A stretch of 64,000 nucleotides of DNA from Paraburkholderia aromaticivorans. Lineage in GTDB: Bacteria; Pseudomonadota; Gammaproteobacteria; Burkholderiales; Burkholderiaceae. Numbering within the stretch: the first letter of the stretch is position 1; each line of letters begins with the position of its first letter. Under the pieces are notes generated by a model. It made no database searches and was not told the DNA's origin. It saw only the letters and a list, made by a program, of their open reading frames with translations. The DNA lies in NCBI RefSeq assembly GCF_002278075.1, contig NZ_CP022991.1:496001-560000 (forward strand), written 5' to 3'. Shown here piece by piece: positions 20,051 through 29,584 of this stretch. The translations under genes and the position numbers were made by a program.

Positions 20051-20977
20051 ATGATGGAGAGCGGCATCCATATCGTGGCTGAAGGGCTCAAGTTTCCCGA
20101 AGGACCCGTGGCGATGGCCGATGGCTCAATCGTGCTGGTCGAAATCGAGCGCGAGACCATCAGCCGCGTGACGCCCGAGGGCACGGTCAGCGTATTGAAG
20201 GAGGTGGGCGGCGGCCCCAACGGCCTGGCCTTGGGGCCGGATGGGGCGTTCTACATCTGCAATAACGGAGGTTTCCTGTTCCGTACCGTTGCCGGTCTGA
20301 ATCGCACCAAACCAGGCGTACACCCGCGTTATACCAGCGGGCGCATCGAGCGTTTCGACCCACGGACCGGGGATCTGAAGACTTTGTACGACCACTGTGG
20401 TGAATACCCGCTACGCGGTCCCAACGACATCGTGTTTGACCACGACGGCGGCTTCTACTTCACCGACTTCGGCAAGAACCGGCTACGCGAGCGCGATCAC
20501 GCAGGTCTCTATTACGGACGAGCTGACGGATCAATCATCGTTGAAGTAGCCTACCCGCTCACGACGGCCAACGGCGTTGGCCTGTCGCCTGACGATCGTG
20601 TCGTGTACGTGGCGGAGACCGAGACCGCGCGCTTATGGGCGTTCGATCTCGAGGCGCCCGGCAGGGCGCGCAGGCATCCTTATCCTTCTCCGCACGGCGG
20701 TCGCCTGATTTGCGGATTACCGGGCTACCAACGTTTTGACAGCCTGGCCGTGGACGAGGAGGGAAACATCTGCGTGGCGACGCTGGTCACGGGCTGCATC
20801 ACAGTGGTGGCGCCCTCCGGTGAGGTACTGCGACAAGTGACGGTGCCCGATGGCATGGTGACCAACATCTGCTTTGGCGGCGCCGACATGAAGACCGCTT
20901 ACGTTACGCTGTCGGGCACGGGGCGCCTCGCGACCTTGAACTGGCCGCAAGCGGGGTTGAGACTGGCTTACTCCTGA
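20051..20977 (+). CDS. SMP-30/gluconolactonase family protein
   Basis: 308 aa, usual family length. The beta-propeller signatures are LKFPEGPVAMADG (metal-binding Glu), GGGPNGLALGPDG, GPNDIVFDHDGGFYFTDF, and NGVGLSPDDRVVYVAET. Family members are metal-dependent lactonases acting on aldonolactones and related lactones. Two adjacent ATGs (20051, 20054) follow GGAGGTCA; either may start. The 3' end overlaps the convergent LysR gene by 10 bp. Confidence 0.88.
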   Translation: MMESGIHIVAEGLKFPEGPVAMADGSIVLVEIERETISRVTPEGTVSVLKEVGGGPNGLALGPDGAFYICNNGGFLFRTVAGLNRTKPGVHPRYTSGRIERFDPRTGDLKTLYDHCGEYPLRGPNDIVFDHDGGFYFTDFGKNRLRERDHAGLYYGRADGSIIVEVAYPLTTANGVGLSPDDRVVYVAETETARLWAFDLEAPGRARRHPYPSPHGGRLICGLPGYQRFDSLAVDEEGNICVATLVTGCITVVAPSGEVLRQVTVPDGMVTNICFGGADMKTAYVTLSGTGRLATLNWPQAGLRLAYS

Positions 20978-21864
20978 CGGCTACGTGCGAGCAAGTGCTT
21001 GAGGAAGAGCTGCACCGGTGCGGGGAGCGTTTCGGCCTCGCGCACGCAGATTTTCCAGTGTCGTTCGGCCCAGACTTCGTCGAGCTGCACGGCGACCAAG
21101 GGCCCCGAGCTCACATAGCGGCGGGCATGATGTTCAGGCACGAGCCCGATGCCAAGCCGCGCTTCGACCATGCTGCGCACGGGCTCGAAACCATTTACCC
21201 TGATCGACAGCTTGAGCGGGTGGTCGAGATCCGCCGCCGCGCGCAAGACGAGCGAATTCAGATAGCTGCCAGCTTGCGGTCCCACTAGTGGGTACTGGGC
21301 CATCTCGCGAAACTTCACCTTGTCTGCATGGCTGAGTGGATGATCGGGCGGCATGATCACCACCAGCCGGTCGCTGTGGTATGGAAATACCTGCAGGCCG
21401 GCAGCCACCGTCGTGCCGCCGAACACGCCAATGTCGGCTGTGTTCTCCGCGACCGCGCGGACCACGGCTGGGCTCAAACTTTCCTGCAGGTCAATACGCA
21501 GTCCCGGGTGGAGTGCCAGGAAGTCGCGAATGTCGTTGGCAATGTACTGGACAATGGTCGAAAGGCTCGCATGTAGCCGGATCTGTCCGCGCACGCCTTC
21601 GGCATGGTCGAGCAGTTCACTTTCCATTTGTTTGACATCGCGCAGCAGCACGCGGGCGTGCTGCAAGAGGGCGGTAGCCGCGATCGTCAACCCGAGTCCT
21701 TTGTTGCTCCGCACAAAGAGGGCGGTCTTGAGGGTGTCCTCGAGATGAGACATGCGCTTGCTGAGCGCCGAAGGCGCGATGTTTTCGGCTTCTGCCGCGC
21801 GAGCAATACTGCCGTGCTCGCAGACGGCAACGAATAGTTTCAGCGACTGGAAATCAAAACGCAT
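20968..21864 (-). CDS. LysR-family transcriptional regulator
   Basis: 298 aa from the ATG at 21864 (CGGGAG upstream); the frame extends to 21930 without a ribosome-binding site. The N-terminal winged helix is typical (LKLFVAVCEHGSIARAAEAE, ALSKRMSHLEDTLKTALF), followed by a LysR substrate domain from about residue 90 (ADIGVFGG, GIGLVPEHHARRY). It is convergent with the leuCDB/transporter cluster and is its most likely regulator, although it lies at the 3' end rather than divergent from the promoter. Confidence 0.9.
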   Translation of the reverse strand: MRFDFQSLKLFVAVCEHGSIARAAEAENIAPSALSKRMSHLEDTLKTALFVRSNKGLGLTIAATALLQHARVLLRDVKQMESELLDHAEGVRGQIRLHASLSTIVQYIANDIRDFLALHPGLRIDLQESLSPAVVRAVAENTADIGVFGGTTVAAGLQVFPYHSDRLVVIMPPDHPLSHADKVKFREMAQYPLVGPQAGSYLNSLVLRAAADLDHPLKLSIRVNGFEPVRSMVEARLGIGLVPEHHARRYVSSGPLVAVQLDEVWAERHWKICVREAETLPAPVQLFLKHLLARSRQE

Positions 21865-22288
21865 TGAGTCTCCCGAGGCGCGGTCTTCTCGTCGCACCGC
21901 ACTTTCTTGTGGCGGAAAGAAAGTATGCACGGGGGCGGCCGTGAGCGCAAAATTTAAACCGCGCGCGCCATCCTCACCTCACCGCAGCGTAGTGTAGCGA
22001 CTCTCAGCAGCGTGTCGAGGGTACAAGTCCGCTGAATGCGCACGCCGCGGTTCGGAACGGCGACTGAATGGATGGTTGTTCAACCTGCAGGCACCGCCGA
22101 CGTTCAATAAGCAAACGTCGGCCATGACCGACTTCCTTCCGTCGGGTATTTAGGGCTTTTCGCGAATCGTGAAGACAGCGGCGGTTTGCATGAAAAACAA
22201 CGTGCATCTGGACCGGCGCGGTTCGAGGGCCGGCTCGACGCCGGGCCCACTGGCCTCGGCGCGCCAGTCGAGCGCGACCCGACAAGCC
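21865..22288. other. Intergenic stretch with one strong inverted repeat
   Basis: About 420 bases between two minus-strand genes. It contains the LysR promoter region and, at 22096-22122, a 9-bp perfect inverted repeat listed separately. No gene is supported. Confidence 0.5.
22096..22122. repeat. Perfect 9-bp inverted repeat
   Basis: GCCGACGTT and AACGTCGGC are separated by nine bases (CAATAAGCA). No T-run follows on either strand, so it is a poor intrinsic terminator; a protein-binding site or a stabilising 3' hairpin for the minus-strand acyl-CoA ligase transcript are possible. Confidence 0.4.
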
Positions 22289-24400
22289 TCACCCTTCATG
22301 AGCCTCCGAAGCGAGTACGGCAACGCCGTCAGCCGCCCGTACACCCTGGCCCGCTGGCAGCACGAAGAGCGGATTGATTTCTGCTTCGACAATACGCCCG
22401 CCAAGCCGCACCGCCATTCGCGCAAACGCGACGATTGCCGTCACCAGGGCATCGATATCAGCGCGTGGCCGTCCGCGATAGCCGTCAAGCAGCGGCCACG
22501 TTTTCAGTTCGCGAATCATCTGGTGTGCGTCGTCGCGCGACAGCGGCGCGTCGGCAGAGAGGAGCCGCATGGTCGTGTCCTTGAACAATTCCGCTGTGAC
22601 GCCGCCCATGCCGAGGAGCAATGCGGTGCCCAACGGGTCCCGATGAAGGCCGAGAAGCAGTTCCGTTCCGCCGGCCACCATCTCCTGAACGAGAAATGCA
22701 TGCGCGGACAAGCCGGTTGCGGTTTCAACGTCGTCCCGCATGCGGTCCAGGCGCGCCCCGATGCTGTCAGCCGTGACCCCAACCGCTACGCCTCCGACAT
22801 CGCTCTTGTGGGTGATCGTGTTCGACAGCAGTTTAAGCACGACTTTGTTCCCCAGTTCGCGTGCGGCGCTCTCGGCCTCGTTCGCGTTCGTGACGACAAA
22901 CTCGCGTACCGCTGTCACATCGAAGCGGGCAAAAAGCGCTTTGGCCTGCGCTTCGTTTAATGATCCGGCCGGAAGATCGCTTACGTCGACTTGCGCTTCA
23001 GCGTGTCGTTCGTTCCCACTCAGGGTGTGTGGCAGGTACTGGCCGTGCTGCCACATGGCCGCAAGTGCGCTCGTCACGCTTTCGGGCGACACAAACGCCG
23101 GTACTCCCTGTTCGTTGAGCAAGCGCGTGATCTCCGGCGCGTGTGGACTCACAAACGCCATCACCGGTTTGTCACTCCCGGGCAGCGAATCGCGGATTGC
23201 GCCAGCCATCAGGTCAGGCATCGCGAGGCCCGACGATCCCACGATCACCACGATTGCGTCGTAAGCCGGACTGTCGAGTAGCGCGCCGATCGCACCACGC
23301 AGGAGGGCCGGTTCCAGACCCGCGAGCGTCACATCGATCGGATTGCGGTCGAGTACCGCATGGTCGCCGCTCTGGAGTGCGCGCAGCTTTGCGGCCGTCG
23401 CCTCATCGGGAGGCGGAGTCTCAAAGTCAGACATACCGAGGCTATCGGTGACGAGCGTGCCCGCTCCGCCAGTCGAGGTCAGTATTGCCACCCGCCGCCC
23501 GCCAAGCCTGCGCCCCGTCGCGAGTGCGTGAGGAATGTCGAGCAAGTCGGAGAACGTCTGGGCGCGAATCACGCCGACGTTGCTAAAAAGCGCGTCGTAC
23601 ATGCGGTCGGAACCCGCCAGCGCGCCGGTATGCGAGACCGCCGAGCGCGCGCCTGATTCCGAGCGCCCGATCTTGAACACCACGACCGGCTTGCCTGCTG
23701 CCGCCGCCCGTAACGCCGCGCGCCGGAATCGGTCCGGATGACGCAGTCCTTCCATGTAGAGCGCGATAACAGAGGTCGAATCGTCGTCAACCAGATAATC
23801 GACAAAATCCGCCATGTCGAGATCCGCTTCATTGCTCGTCGACACCAGCTTTGACAAGCCGATGCCGCGTGCCGCCGCTCGCGACAACAGCGAACCAAGA
23901 ATCCCGCCGCTTTGTGATACCACGCCGATCCCGCCGACTGTGAAAGCGTCGGTCTCCAGCGCTCCGCTGGCCGAGAGCGTGATGCGGTCAGTGAGGTTGA
24001 CGAGTCCGATCGTATTGGGACCGAGCAACCGCATAGACCCTGCTGCCTCGATCAATTGCGCCTGACGCCTCGCACCTTCCTCGCCGATTTCTGCATAGCC
24101 GCTCGCCAGCACGATTGCAGCGCTCGTCCCGCGGCTCGCCAGATCCCGCACCGCAAGGTGGGCGCGCTCCGCGCCGAGCAGCACGATTCCGACATCGGGT
24201 GCATGCGGCAACGACGCTACGTCGGGATAGCAGGGCAAGCCATCGATCGAGTCGTAACGCGGGTTGACAGGGTAGATGTCGCCGTCGAAGCCGTGCTTCC
24301 TGAGGTAAGCCACCGGGCGGCCTGAAGTCTTGGCTGCGTCCGCCGATGCGCCGATCACCGCTACGCTCGTCGGGCGCATCAACTTTGAGATTGCGTTCAT
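22289..24400 (-). CDS. Acyl-CoA synthetase (NDP/ADP-forming), fused alpha-beta type
   Basis: 703 aa. Residues about 1-130 are a CoA-binding Rossmann domain (SVAVIGASADAAKTSGRPV), followed by the succinyl-CoA-ligase-like domain with the phospho-His in SAVSHTGALAGSD, and a C-terminal ATP-grasp domain from about residue 490 (VVLKLLSNTITHKSDVGGV, VEAEINPLFVLP). This fused architecture makes acyl-CoA from a free acid, CoA and ATP with ADP release. The 3' neighbour in transcription order is preceded by an enoyl-CoA hydratase gene ending 17 bp upstream, so the two form an operon activating and hydrating a carboxylic acid. The exact acid is unknown. Confidence 0.92.
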   Translation of the reverse strand: MNAISKLMRPTSVAVIGASADAAKTSGRPVAYLRKHGFDGDIYPVNPRYDSIDGLPCYPDVASLPHAPDVGIVLLGAERAHLAVRDLASRGTSAAIVLASGYAEIGEEGARRQAQLIEAAGSMRLLGPNTIGLVNLTDRITLSASGALETDAFTVGGIGVVSQSGGILGSLLSRAAARGIGLSKLVSTSNEADLDMADFVDYLVDDDSTSVIALYMEGLRHPDRFRRAALRAAAAGKPVVVFKIGRSESGARSAVSHTGALAGSDRMYDALFSNVGVIRAQTFSDLLDIPHALATGRRLGGRRVAILTSTGGAGTLVTDSLGMSDFETPPPDEATAAKLRALQSGDHAVLDRNPIDVTLAGLEPALLRGAIGALLDSPAYDAIVVIVGSSGLAMPDLMAGAIRDSLPGSDKPVMAFVSPHAPEITRLLNEQGVPAFVSPESVTSALAAMWQHGQYLPHTLSGNERHAEAQVDVSDLPAGSLNEAQAKALFARFDVTAVREFVVTNANEAESAARELGNKVVLKLLSNTITHKSDVGGVAVGVTADSIGARLDRMRDDVETATGLSAHAFLVQEMVAGGTELLLGLHRDPLGTALLLGMGGVTAELFKDTTMRLLSADAPLSRDDAHQMIRELKTWPLLDGYRGRPRADIDALVTAIVAFARMAVRLGGRIVEAEINPLFVLPAGQGVRAADGVAVLASEAHEG

Positions 24401-24417
24401 GCCGGTCTCCTTCGTGC

Positions 24418-25200
24418 TCAGCTGGTTTTGTTCAGGAATGCGAGCACCGAGTCGCGATGTTCACTGCTTGTGTAGCAGACGGCCTGTGCCTGGCTGCCTT
24501 GTGCAAACACCTGATGCGCGGACAGCTCGTAGCTCTGATTGAGGATGCTCTTGCCGAGCGCGAGTGCCGTGGTCGAACCCTGGCTCAATTCGGCGGCCCA
24601 GGCGTGGGCGTCGGCGATGAGCGAATCCGGCTCGCTCAGGCGATCCGCGATGCCGATTTCGAGCGCTTCCTTTGCATCTACCTTGCGGCCGCTGAAGATC
24701 AGTTCCTTCGCCCGCGCGAGGCCGACTCGCCGCGGCAAAAAGTACATGCCGCCACCGTCGGGAATCAGCCCGCGTTTGATGTAGCTCCACGTGAAGCTTG
24801 CTTCCTGCGACGCGACGATGAAGTCACAGGAGAGCGCCATATCGGCACCCAGGCCCGCCGCTGCGCCGTTGACTGCCGCGATGGTCGGTTTGGGCATCGA
24901 GTAAAGCAGATTGACCGTGTGATGAACGAGCTGCTGGCGTGACCAGCCATTGAACGCAACTTCGCCCGCTGGGGCTTCCATGCGCTGCGCCATGCCGCTG
25001 ACGTCGCCGCCCGCGCAGAATCCCTTGCCGTTGCCGATCAACACTACGGCGCGCACGTCACGGTCACGCGACACGGTCTCCAGCACCGCGATCAGTTCGG
25101 TGCGCATTTCGTTGGTAATGGCGTTGCGCTTTTCAGGACGATTCAGCGCGATCGTGGCGACCCGCGAGGTGATGGTGACTTGGACGGTGGAGGTGCTCAT
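24418..25200 (-). CDS. Enoyl-CoA hydratase/isomerase (crotonase) family protein
   Basis: 260 aa from the ATG at 25200 (MSTSTVQV). The crotonase fold is shown by ALNRPEKRNAI, the oxyanion hole GNGKGFCAGGDVSGM and NGAAAGLGADMALSCDFI. The second catalytic region reads IKRGLIPDGGGMYFLPRR; the usual Glu of hydratases is replaced by Asp (PDGGG) there, so isomerase or hydrolase activity is as likely as hydration. It is co-transcribed with the ADP-forming acyl-CoA ligase downstream. Confidence 0.9.
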   Translation of the reverse strand: MSTSTVQVTITSRVATIALNRPEKRNAITNEMRTELIAVLETVSRDRDVRAVVLIGNGKGFCAGGDVSGMAQRMEAPAGEVAFNGWSRQQLVHHTVNLLYSMPKPTIAAVNGAAAGLGADMALSCDFIVASQEASFTWSYIKRGLIPDGGGMYFLPRRVGLARAKELIFSGRKVDAKEALEIGIADRLSEPDSLIADAHAWAAELSQGSTTALALGKSILNQSYELSAHQVFAQGSQAQAVCYTSSEHRDSVLAFLNKTS

Positions 25201-25445
25201 GCGTGTCTCGATGGTTGAATTGGAGTCGACTGACAAGGTCAATCTGCCAATGCAGCTTAGCCTCAGCGGCCGCCAGAGACACCCCGTCAATTCCACTCTA
25301 TGGAACGAAGGCGCAGTCAGCCGAGGGGCGGAGCAATTCCACTGGATGGAATTGGCGGATTGTCATCAACCATTCGGCACCGATAATGGATTCCAACGCA
25401 GGACACTTGCCATGACGAACCTGCGACCGAATACAGCCTGGAGAC

Positions 25446-26783
25446 ATGATGCACGCAGCCCGTTCCAATCCCATCGACGTCAGCGCGGTCGCGCAACCGC
25501 GGACAGAGGCCCTCTACCGGAAAGTCACCTGGCGGCTGCTGCCGTTCCTCTTCATCTGTTACGTCTTCGCCTATCTGGATCGCGCCAATATCGGCTTTGC
25601 GCATCTGCAGTTCTCGCGTGACATCGGTCTTTCCGACGCCGCATTCGGTTTGGGCGTAGGACTCTTCTACGTCGGTTACATGGTCTTTGAGGTGCCGAGC
25701 AACCTGTGGCTCGCGCGAGTCGGCGTGAGAAAAACGCTCATGCGAATCATGGCGCTATGGGGCATCGTTTCGGCGGGCACAGCGTTCGTGCAAACGCCGA
25801 CCCAGTTCTACATCGCGCGCGTATTGCTGGGCGCAGCGGAAGCAGGATTTTTCCCCGGCGTGATTCTCTATTTCACCTACTGGTTTCCGGCCGTGCGCCG
25901 GGCGCGCGTCACGTCCATCTTCATGACGGCGATCTGCGTATCCGGCATCATCAGTGGGCCGGTGTCGGGATGGATTCTCAATAGCATGTCGGGCTTACTC
26001 GGCTATAACGGCTGGCAATGGCTGTTTCTTCTCGAAGGACTCCCGTCGGTGATCGCCGGTGTCTTTGCCTATGTGTATCTGACGGACCGGCCCGAGCAGG
26101 CAACCTGGCTCTTGGATGACGAGAAGGCTCTCTTGCTGGCAGAGCTTGATCGCGACGCGCAGACGAAGGCCGCTCGCGCTCATGGTTCGATCTGGGTTGC
26201 GTTGAAGGAGCCAAAGTTCTATTTCCTGACGTTCGCCTATTTCAGCGTACCGTGGGCGAGCATCGTCGTGCATATCTGGGCGCCGAGCGTAATCCAGAAA
26301 AGCGGCGTGTCGAACTACTGGCACATTGGGCTTCTCTCCGCGATTCCCTATGTGGTCGGCGCAGTGGTGATGTATCTGCTTGGCCGCAACTCGGATCGTA
26401 TGCTGGAGCGGCGGTGGCACTTTATGGCAAGCGCATTGATGGCCGCGCTGGGCGTCGTGCTTCTGCCGGCGGCGGCGAATCACGCAGCGATTCTGGTGGC
26501 ACTGCTTTGCGTGGCGACGGCCGGTTATCTGGGCATGCTGTCGCTGTTCTGGACGATGCCACCCGCGTATCTGTCGAGCTCGGTCGCAGCAAGCGGCATT
26601 GGCCTCGTTAGCAGCCTCGGGCAGTTCGGCGGGATTTCGGCGCCCTCGGTGATCGGTTACGCATCGACGCACTTCGGTAGCAGCGCCGTGGGCCTCTACG
26701 CGGTTGCAGTCGTCTCCATTCTTGGCGGTCTTGCCGTGGTACTCGGTATTCCAGCGCGCGCGATCAGCGAACGCCGGGAATGA
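25446..26783 (+). CDS. MFS transporter, anion:cation symporter (phthalate permease-like) family
   Basis: 445 aa with about 12 membrane segments. YLDRANIGFAHLQFSRDIGL is the classical ACS-family signature of the first loop, and the TM4-5 region GAAEAGFFPGVILYFTYWFP is diagnostic. Such carriers import carboxylates (phthalate, tartrate, hexuronates, hydroxyphenylacetates) with protons. It is divergent from the enoyl-CoA hydratase/ligase operon, suggesting that it supplies the acid those enzymes activate. Confidence 0.93.
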   Translation: MMHAARSNPIDVSAVAQPRTEALYRKVTWRLLPFLFICYVFAYLDRANIGFAHLQFSRDIGLSDAAFGLGVGLFYVGYMVFEVPSNLWLARVGVRKTLMRIMALWGIVSAGTAFVQTPTQFYIARVLLGAAEAGFFPGVILYFTYWFPAVRRARVTSIFMTAICVSGIISGPVSGWILNSMSGLLGYNGWQWLFLLEGLPSVIAGVFAYVYLTDRPEQATWLLDDEKALLLAELDRDAQTKAARAHGSIWVALKEPKFYFLTFAYFSVPWASIVVHIWAPSVIQKSGVSNYWHIGLLSAIPYVVGAVVMYLLGRNSDRMLERRWHFMASALMAALGVVLLPAAANHAAILVALLCVATAGYLGMLSLFWTMPPAYLSSSVAASGIGLVSSLGQFGGISAPSVIGYASTHFGSSAVGLYAVAVVSILGGLAVVLGIPARAISERRE

Positions 26784-26801
26784 ACGGGACGCTTGCAGTC
26801 T

Positions 26802-27593
26802 TCAGCCTTCCTGCCGCGCGCATGCGGCCTTAATGTCGTCGCGTAGACGCAGCAGGGGCGCCCCCAGTTCGCTTACAACGCTATCTTTTGACGCCGCCGT
26901 GCGGACGCTAAAGTTGAGCACCAGCAAACGGTGTCCGGGAATGGCGAGCGGCGTCGCCAGCGCGATGACTTCCGGCTGCCAACTTGTAGCGCAGAAGCCG
27001 CTTCGGCGCACATCATCTACGGCGTCAGTGATTTCGCGCGCGAGGCGTTCCCAGCCGCTGCGTTTGCGCCGCCTGAAGGCGTCCATCAGGGCGGTGAATT
27101 CCGCCTGCGGCAGCGCCGCGAGATACGCGCGGCCGAGCGAGGTCAGTTCCATCGGTACGCGTTGTCCCGAGACGATCGTACGCAGCGAGGCTCGCTGGTT
27201 ATAACGAATGGACTCGAGATAGACCATCTCTTCCCGGTCGGCGCCCGCGATTCCGACATTGATGCGCCTTGCTTGGGCAGTATCGCGAATGAGCGGCCCT
27301 GCGGCATTCAGCACTGTGGACCCGCTGCGCAACGCCTGCGCCAGACTGAGAACGGGTAAGCCCAGTCTGTACGCCCGGCGTGCCGCATCGTGCTCGAGAT
27401 AACCCGCCTCCACGAGCGTTCGCGTCAGGCGGCTTACCGTTGCTTTCGGCAGGCCCGTGCGTTCCGCGAGTTCCCCGTTGCCGAGAAGCGTCGCACCGGG
27501 GCCGAACGCGCGCAGCAACTCGAGCCCGCGTTCGAGCGATCGATTCGACGGGGTCGCGTTCGATTCCGGTTGTTGATGGTCGTGGTTCGCCAT
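26802..27593 (-). CDS. IclR-family transcriptional regulator
   Basis: 263 aa. N-terminal winged helix (RSLERGLELLRAFGP, LAERTGLPKATVSRLTRTLVEAGYL) followed by the IclR effector domain (MVYLESIRYNQRASLR, MELTSLGRAYLAALP). It is convergent with the MFS gene with only 18 bp between stops and probably controls the carrier and/or the acyl-CoA ligase operon in response to the carried acid. Confidence 0.92.
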   Translation of the reverse strand: MANHDHQQPESNATPSNRSLERGLELLRAFGPGATLLGNGELAERTGLPKATVSRLTRTLVEAGYLEHDAARRAYRLGLPVLSLAQALRSGSTVLNAAGPLIRDTAQARRINVGIAGADREEMVYLESIRYNQRASLRTIVSGQRVPMELTSLGRAYLAALPQAEFTALMDAFRRRKRSGWERLAREITDAVDDVRRSGFCATSWQPEVIALATPLAIPGHRLLVLNFSVRTAASKDSVVSELGAPLLRLRDDIKAACARQEG

Positions 27594-27831
27594 AGACAGT
27601 GAATTTGCCGAGCTTCGCGTGAAAGGATCGATTATCGATGTATGTCAGTACATGCGGCGAGATTCGACACCCGAAAAAACCGGAGATCAACTAAAAAAGA
27701 GTAATCCGATGGTCAATGAGAATGCAAGGCTGCGCCACGGTTGGTACGAAATGAGGACGCGCTGACGGTGTGCGACAATGACTCGGCGCGATTCAAACTG
27801 GTACCGAGTAAAGCTTTTGCAAGGTGAAACT

Positions 27832-29130
27832 TTGTCTGATAGGCCCAAGGAACCGAACCGGCGCATGGATGACATCTCCCTATGCGCCGCCATGATCAGG
27901 CTCGATGAGAGCAAGAACTTGATCGTCACTGCCTGCAACGCCCCATTCTTTAAATTGACGGGCGGAGCGGACGCAGATAGACAGACTTTTCCCATTCCAT
28001 TCGATGCACTGGTTACGGAATCCGCGCCGCCCGGATTTCGCGAGAAACTGCTCGCGTGCTTTGCGTCCAGCCGACCACAGGAGCCGGAGCAGACTCACGA
28101 CGTCCGCGAAGGTGGACATTGGTGGCGTCTCACGCTTAAGCCGATCAGGCATGGAAACGACGGTGGGAGCGTGCGCGAGATTCTGGTGACTGGTTTCGAC
28201 ATGGCGGCGAAGATCAACTCGACACCGGAACCGGAAGCTAATGCCTCGCGTTATCGTGCCCTGGTCGACCTGGCCTATGACGCGATCGTGACAATGGACG
28301 ACCAGCACAACATCACGCTGTTCAATCGCGCGGCGGAGAATCTCTTTGGCTATTCGGCGGCCGAGGTGCTCGGGCGGCCCATAGTGACCCTGTTGCCCGA
28401 AAAGTTTCGCGCGCATCATCCGCGGAAGGTGCAGCAGTTCTCGGACTCGTATCAGCCGGGCCTGCGGCAGGCAACCGCGCCGCGCATGGACCAGAGCAAC
28501 AGTGTGTACGGCCAGCATCGCGACGGATCGGTAATACCGGTCGAAATCGCGGTTTCCAGAATCGACTTGAACGGTGGGACCGAGTTCATGGCGGTCGTCC
28601 GCGACATCACCGATCGCGCCCGACTAATGGATCTGCTGAAAAAGCAGGCCGCGACTGACGCGCTGACCGGTCTGCCGAATCGTCGCGAGTTTCTGGAATT
28701 CGTGGAGAAAGTGCTTGGCACCGGCGACGCTTTGTCGGTGTTCATTCTCGACATTGATTTCTTCAAGGAGATCAACGATCAACATGGGCACGACGCCGGC
28801 GATGAGGTCTTACGCGTGCTCGCGAAGGTCGGCGCTTCGATGACGGACGGGGCGGGCTTGTTCGCCCGCTGGGGCGGCGAGGAGTTTGTCGCGGCCCTGC
28901 CTGGCGCCGGCGCGGATCTCGCGCATGTGATCGCGGAAGAACTACGGCAGCGCTATGAACGACAGGACTTCGAGCACCAGTGGCCTCATAAGCCGATTCC
29001 ATTCACCGTTAGCATTGGCGTGGTCACACGTGAAGCAGGAGAGGTCGACGTTGACGCGTTGATGAAGCGCGCGGACCGTGCGCTTTATCGGGCGAAGAGA
29101 TCTGGCCGTAATCGCGTCGAAGTTGGATAG
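27832..29130 (+). CDS. Diguanylate cyclase with two PAS-like sensory regions (PAS-GGDEF)
   Basis: 432 aa from a TTG at 27832, preceded by AAGGTGAAAC; an ATG at 27778 (450 aa) lacks a ribosome-binding site and an ATG at 27868 follows AAGGAA by about 11 nt. A first PAS-like region covers roughly residues 15-120, and a clear PAS domain follows (VDLAYDAIVTMDDQHNITLF, GYSAAEVLGRP). The GGDEF domain carries LTGLPNRREFLEF, ILDIDFFKEINDQHGHDAGD and the active-site GGEEF, so c-di-GMP synthesis is expected. The RxxD inhibitory I-site is absent (DGAG lies at its position). No membrane segment, so a cytoplasmic enzyme. Confidence 0.9.
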   Translation: MSDRPKEPNRRMDDISLCAAMIRLDESKNLIVTACNAPFFKLTGGADADRQTFPIPFDALVTESAPPGFREKLLACFASSRPQEPEQTHDVREGGHWWRLTLKPIRHGNDGGSVREILVTGFDMAAKINSTPEPEANASRYRALVDLAYDAIVTMDDQHNITLFNRAAENLFGYSAAEVLGRPIVTLLPEKFRAHHPRKVQQFSDSYQPGLRQATAPRMDQSNSVYGQHRDGSVIPVEIAVSRIDLNGGTEFMAVVRDITDRARLMDLLKKQAATDALTGLPNRREFLEFVEKVLGTGDALSVFILDIDFFKEINDQHGHDAGDEVLRVLAKVGASMTDGAGLFARWGGEEFVAALPGAGADLAHVIAEELRQRYERQDFEHQWPHKPIPFTVSIGVVTREAGEVDVDALMKRADRALYRAKRSGRNRVEVG

Positions 29131-29274
29131 ATGTCGCGCCCGTGATGGTCGTCGAAAACGGGGGCGCCTGGTGAAGCCAATGCGTTATCAATGTTGCCCT
29201 GCGGGCAGGCCAGCGACCTGCGACGTCAAATATCCTGGCACGTACCGGCGACTGCATCTCATGAGGATGGTGCC

Positions 29275-29556
29275 ATGGACGGTTCTGAACTCCTGCTGGC
29301 CAAGCGACAACTGGCGGCCGCGGCGCAAATTCTCGCTACGGCCGGTCCGCCGGACCGGCGCGCAAGCGCGCTCCAGCTGCTCGAACTTTTTCGACGGGAC
29401 GATCAGTCTGGCGCCGTTTCGCATAGGGTTGCGAGATCCAACGACGAGCTATTTGCTCGTACTGCCCACGCCGCCTTAACCATGGCTGGACGCAACGAGT
29501 TTGCCGCGGCGCATGCTCTTCTCGAACAGGCCAGGTCAATTTTGACCGACGCATGA
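29275..29556 (+). CDS. Hypothetical 93-aa helical protein
   Basis: The start at 29275 has GAGGATGGTGCC upstream. The product (MDGSELLLAKRQLAAAAQIL ...) is Ala/Leu/Arg-rich and probably all-helical, ending LLEQARSILTDA. No domain recognised. It lies 144 bp after the diguanylate cyclase on the same strand and could share its transcript. Confidence 0.5.
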   Translation: MDGSELLLAKRQLAAAAQILATAGPPDRRASALQLLELFRRDDQSGAVSHRVARSNDELFARTAHAALTMAGRNEFAAAHALLEQARSILTDA

Positions 29557-29584
29557 AATCAGCAGGGGCCAGTGTCGGCAGGCC

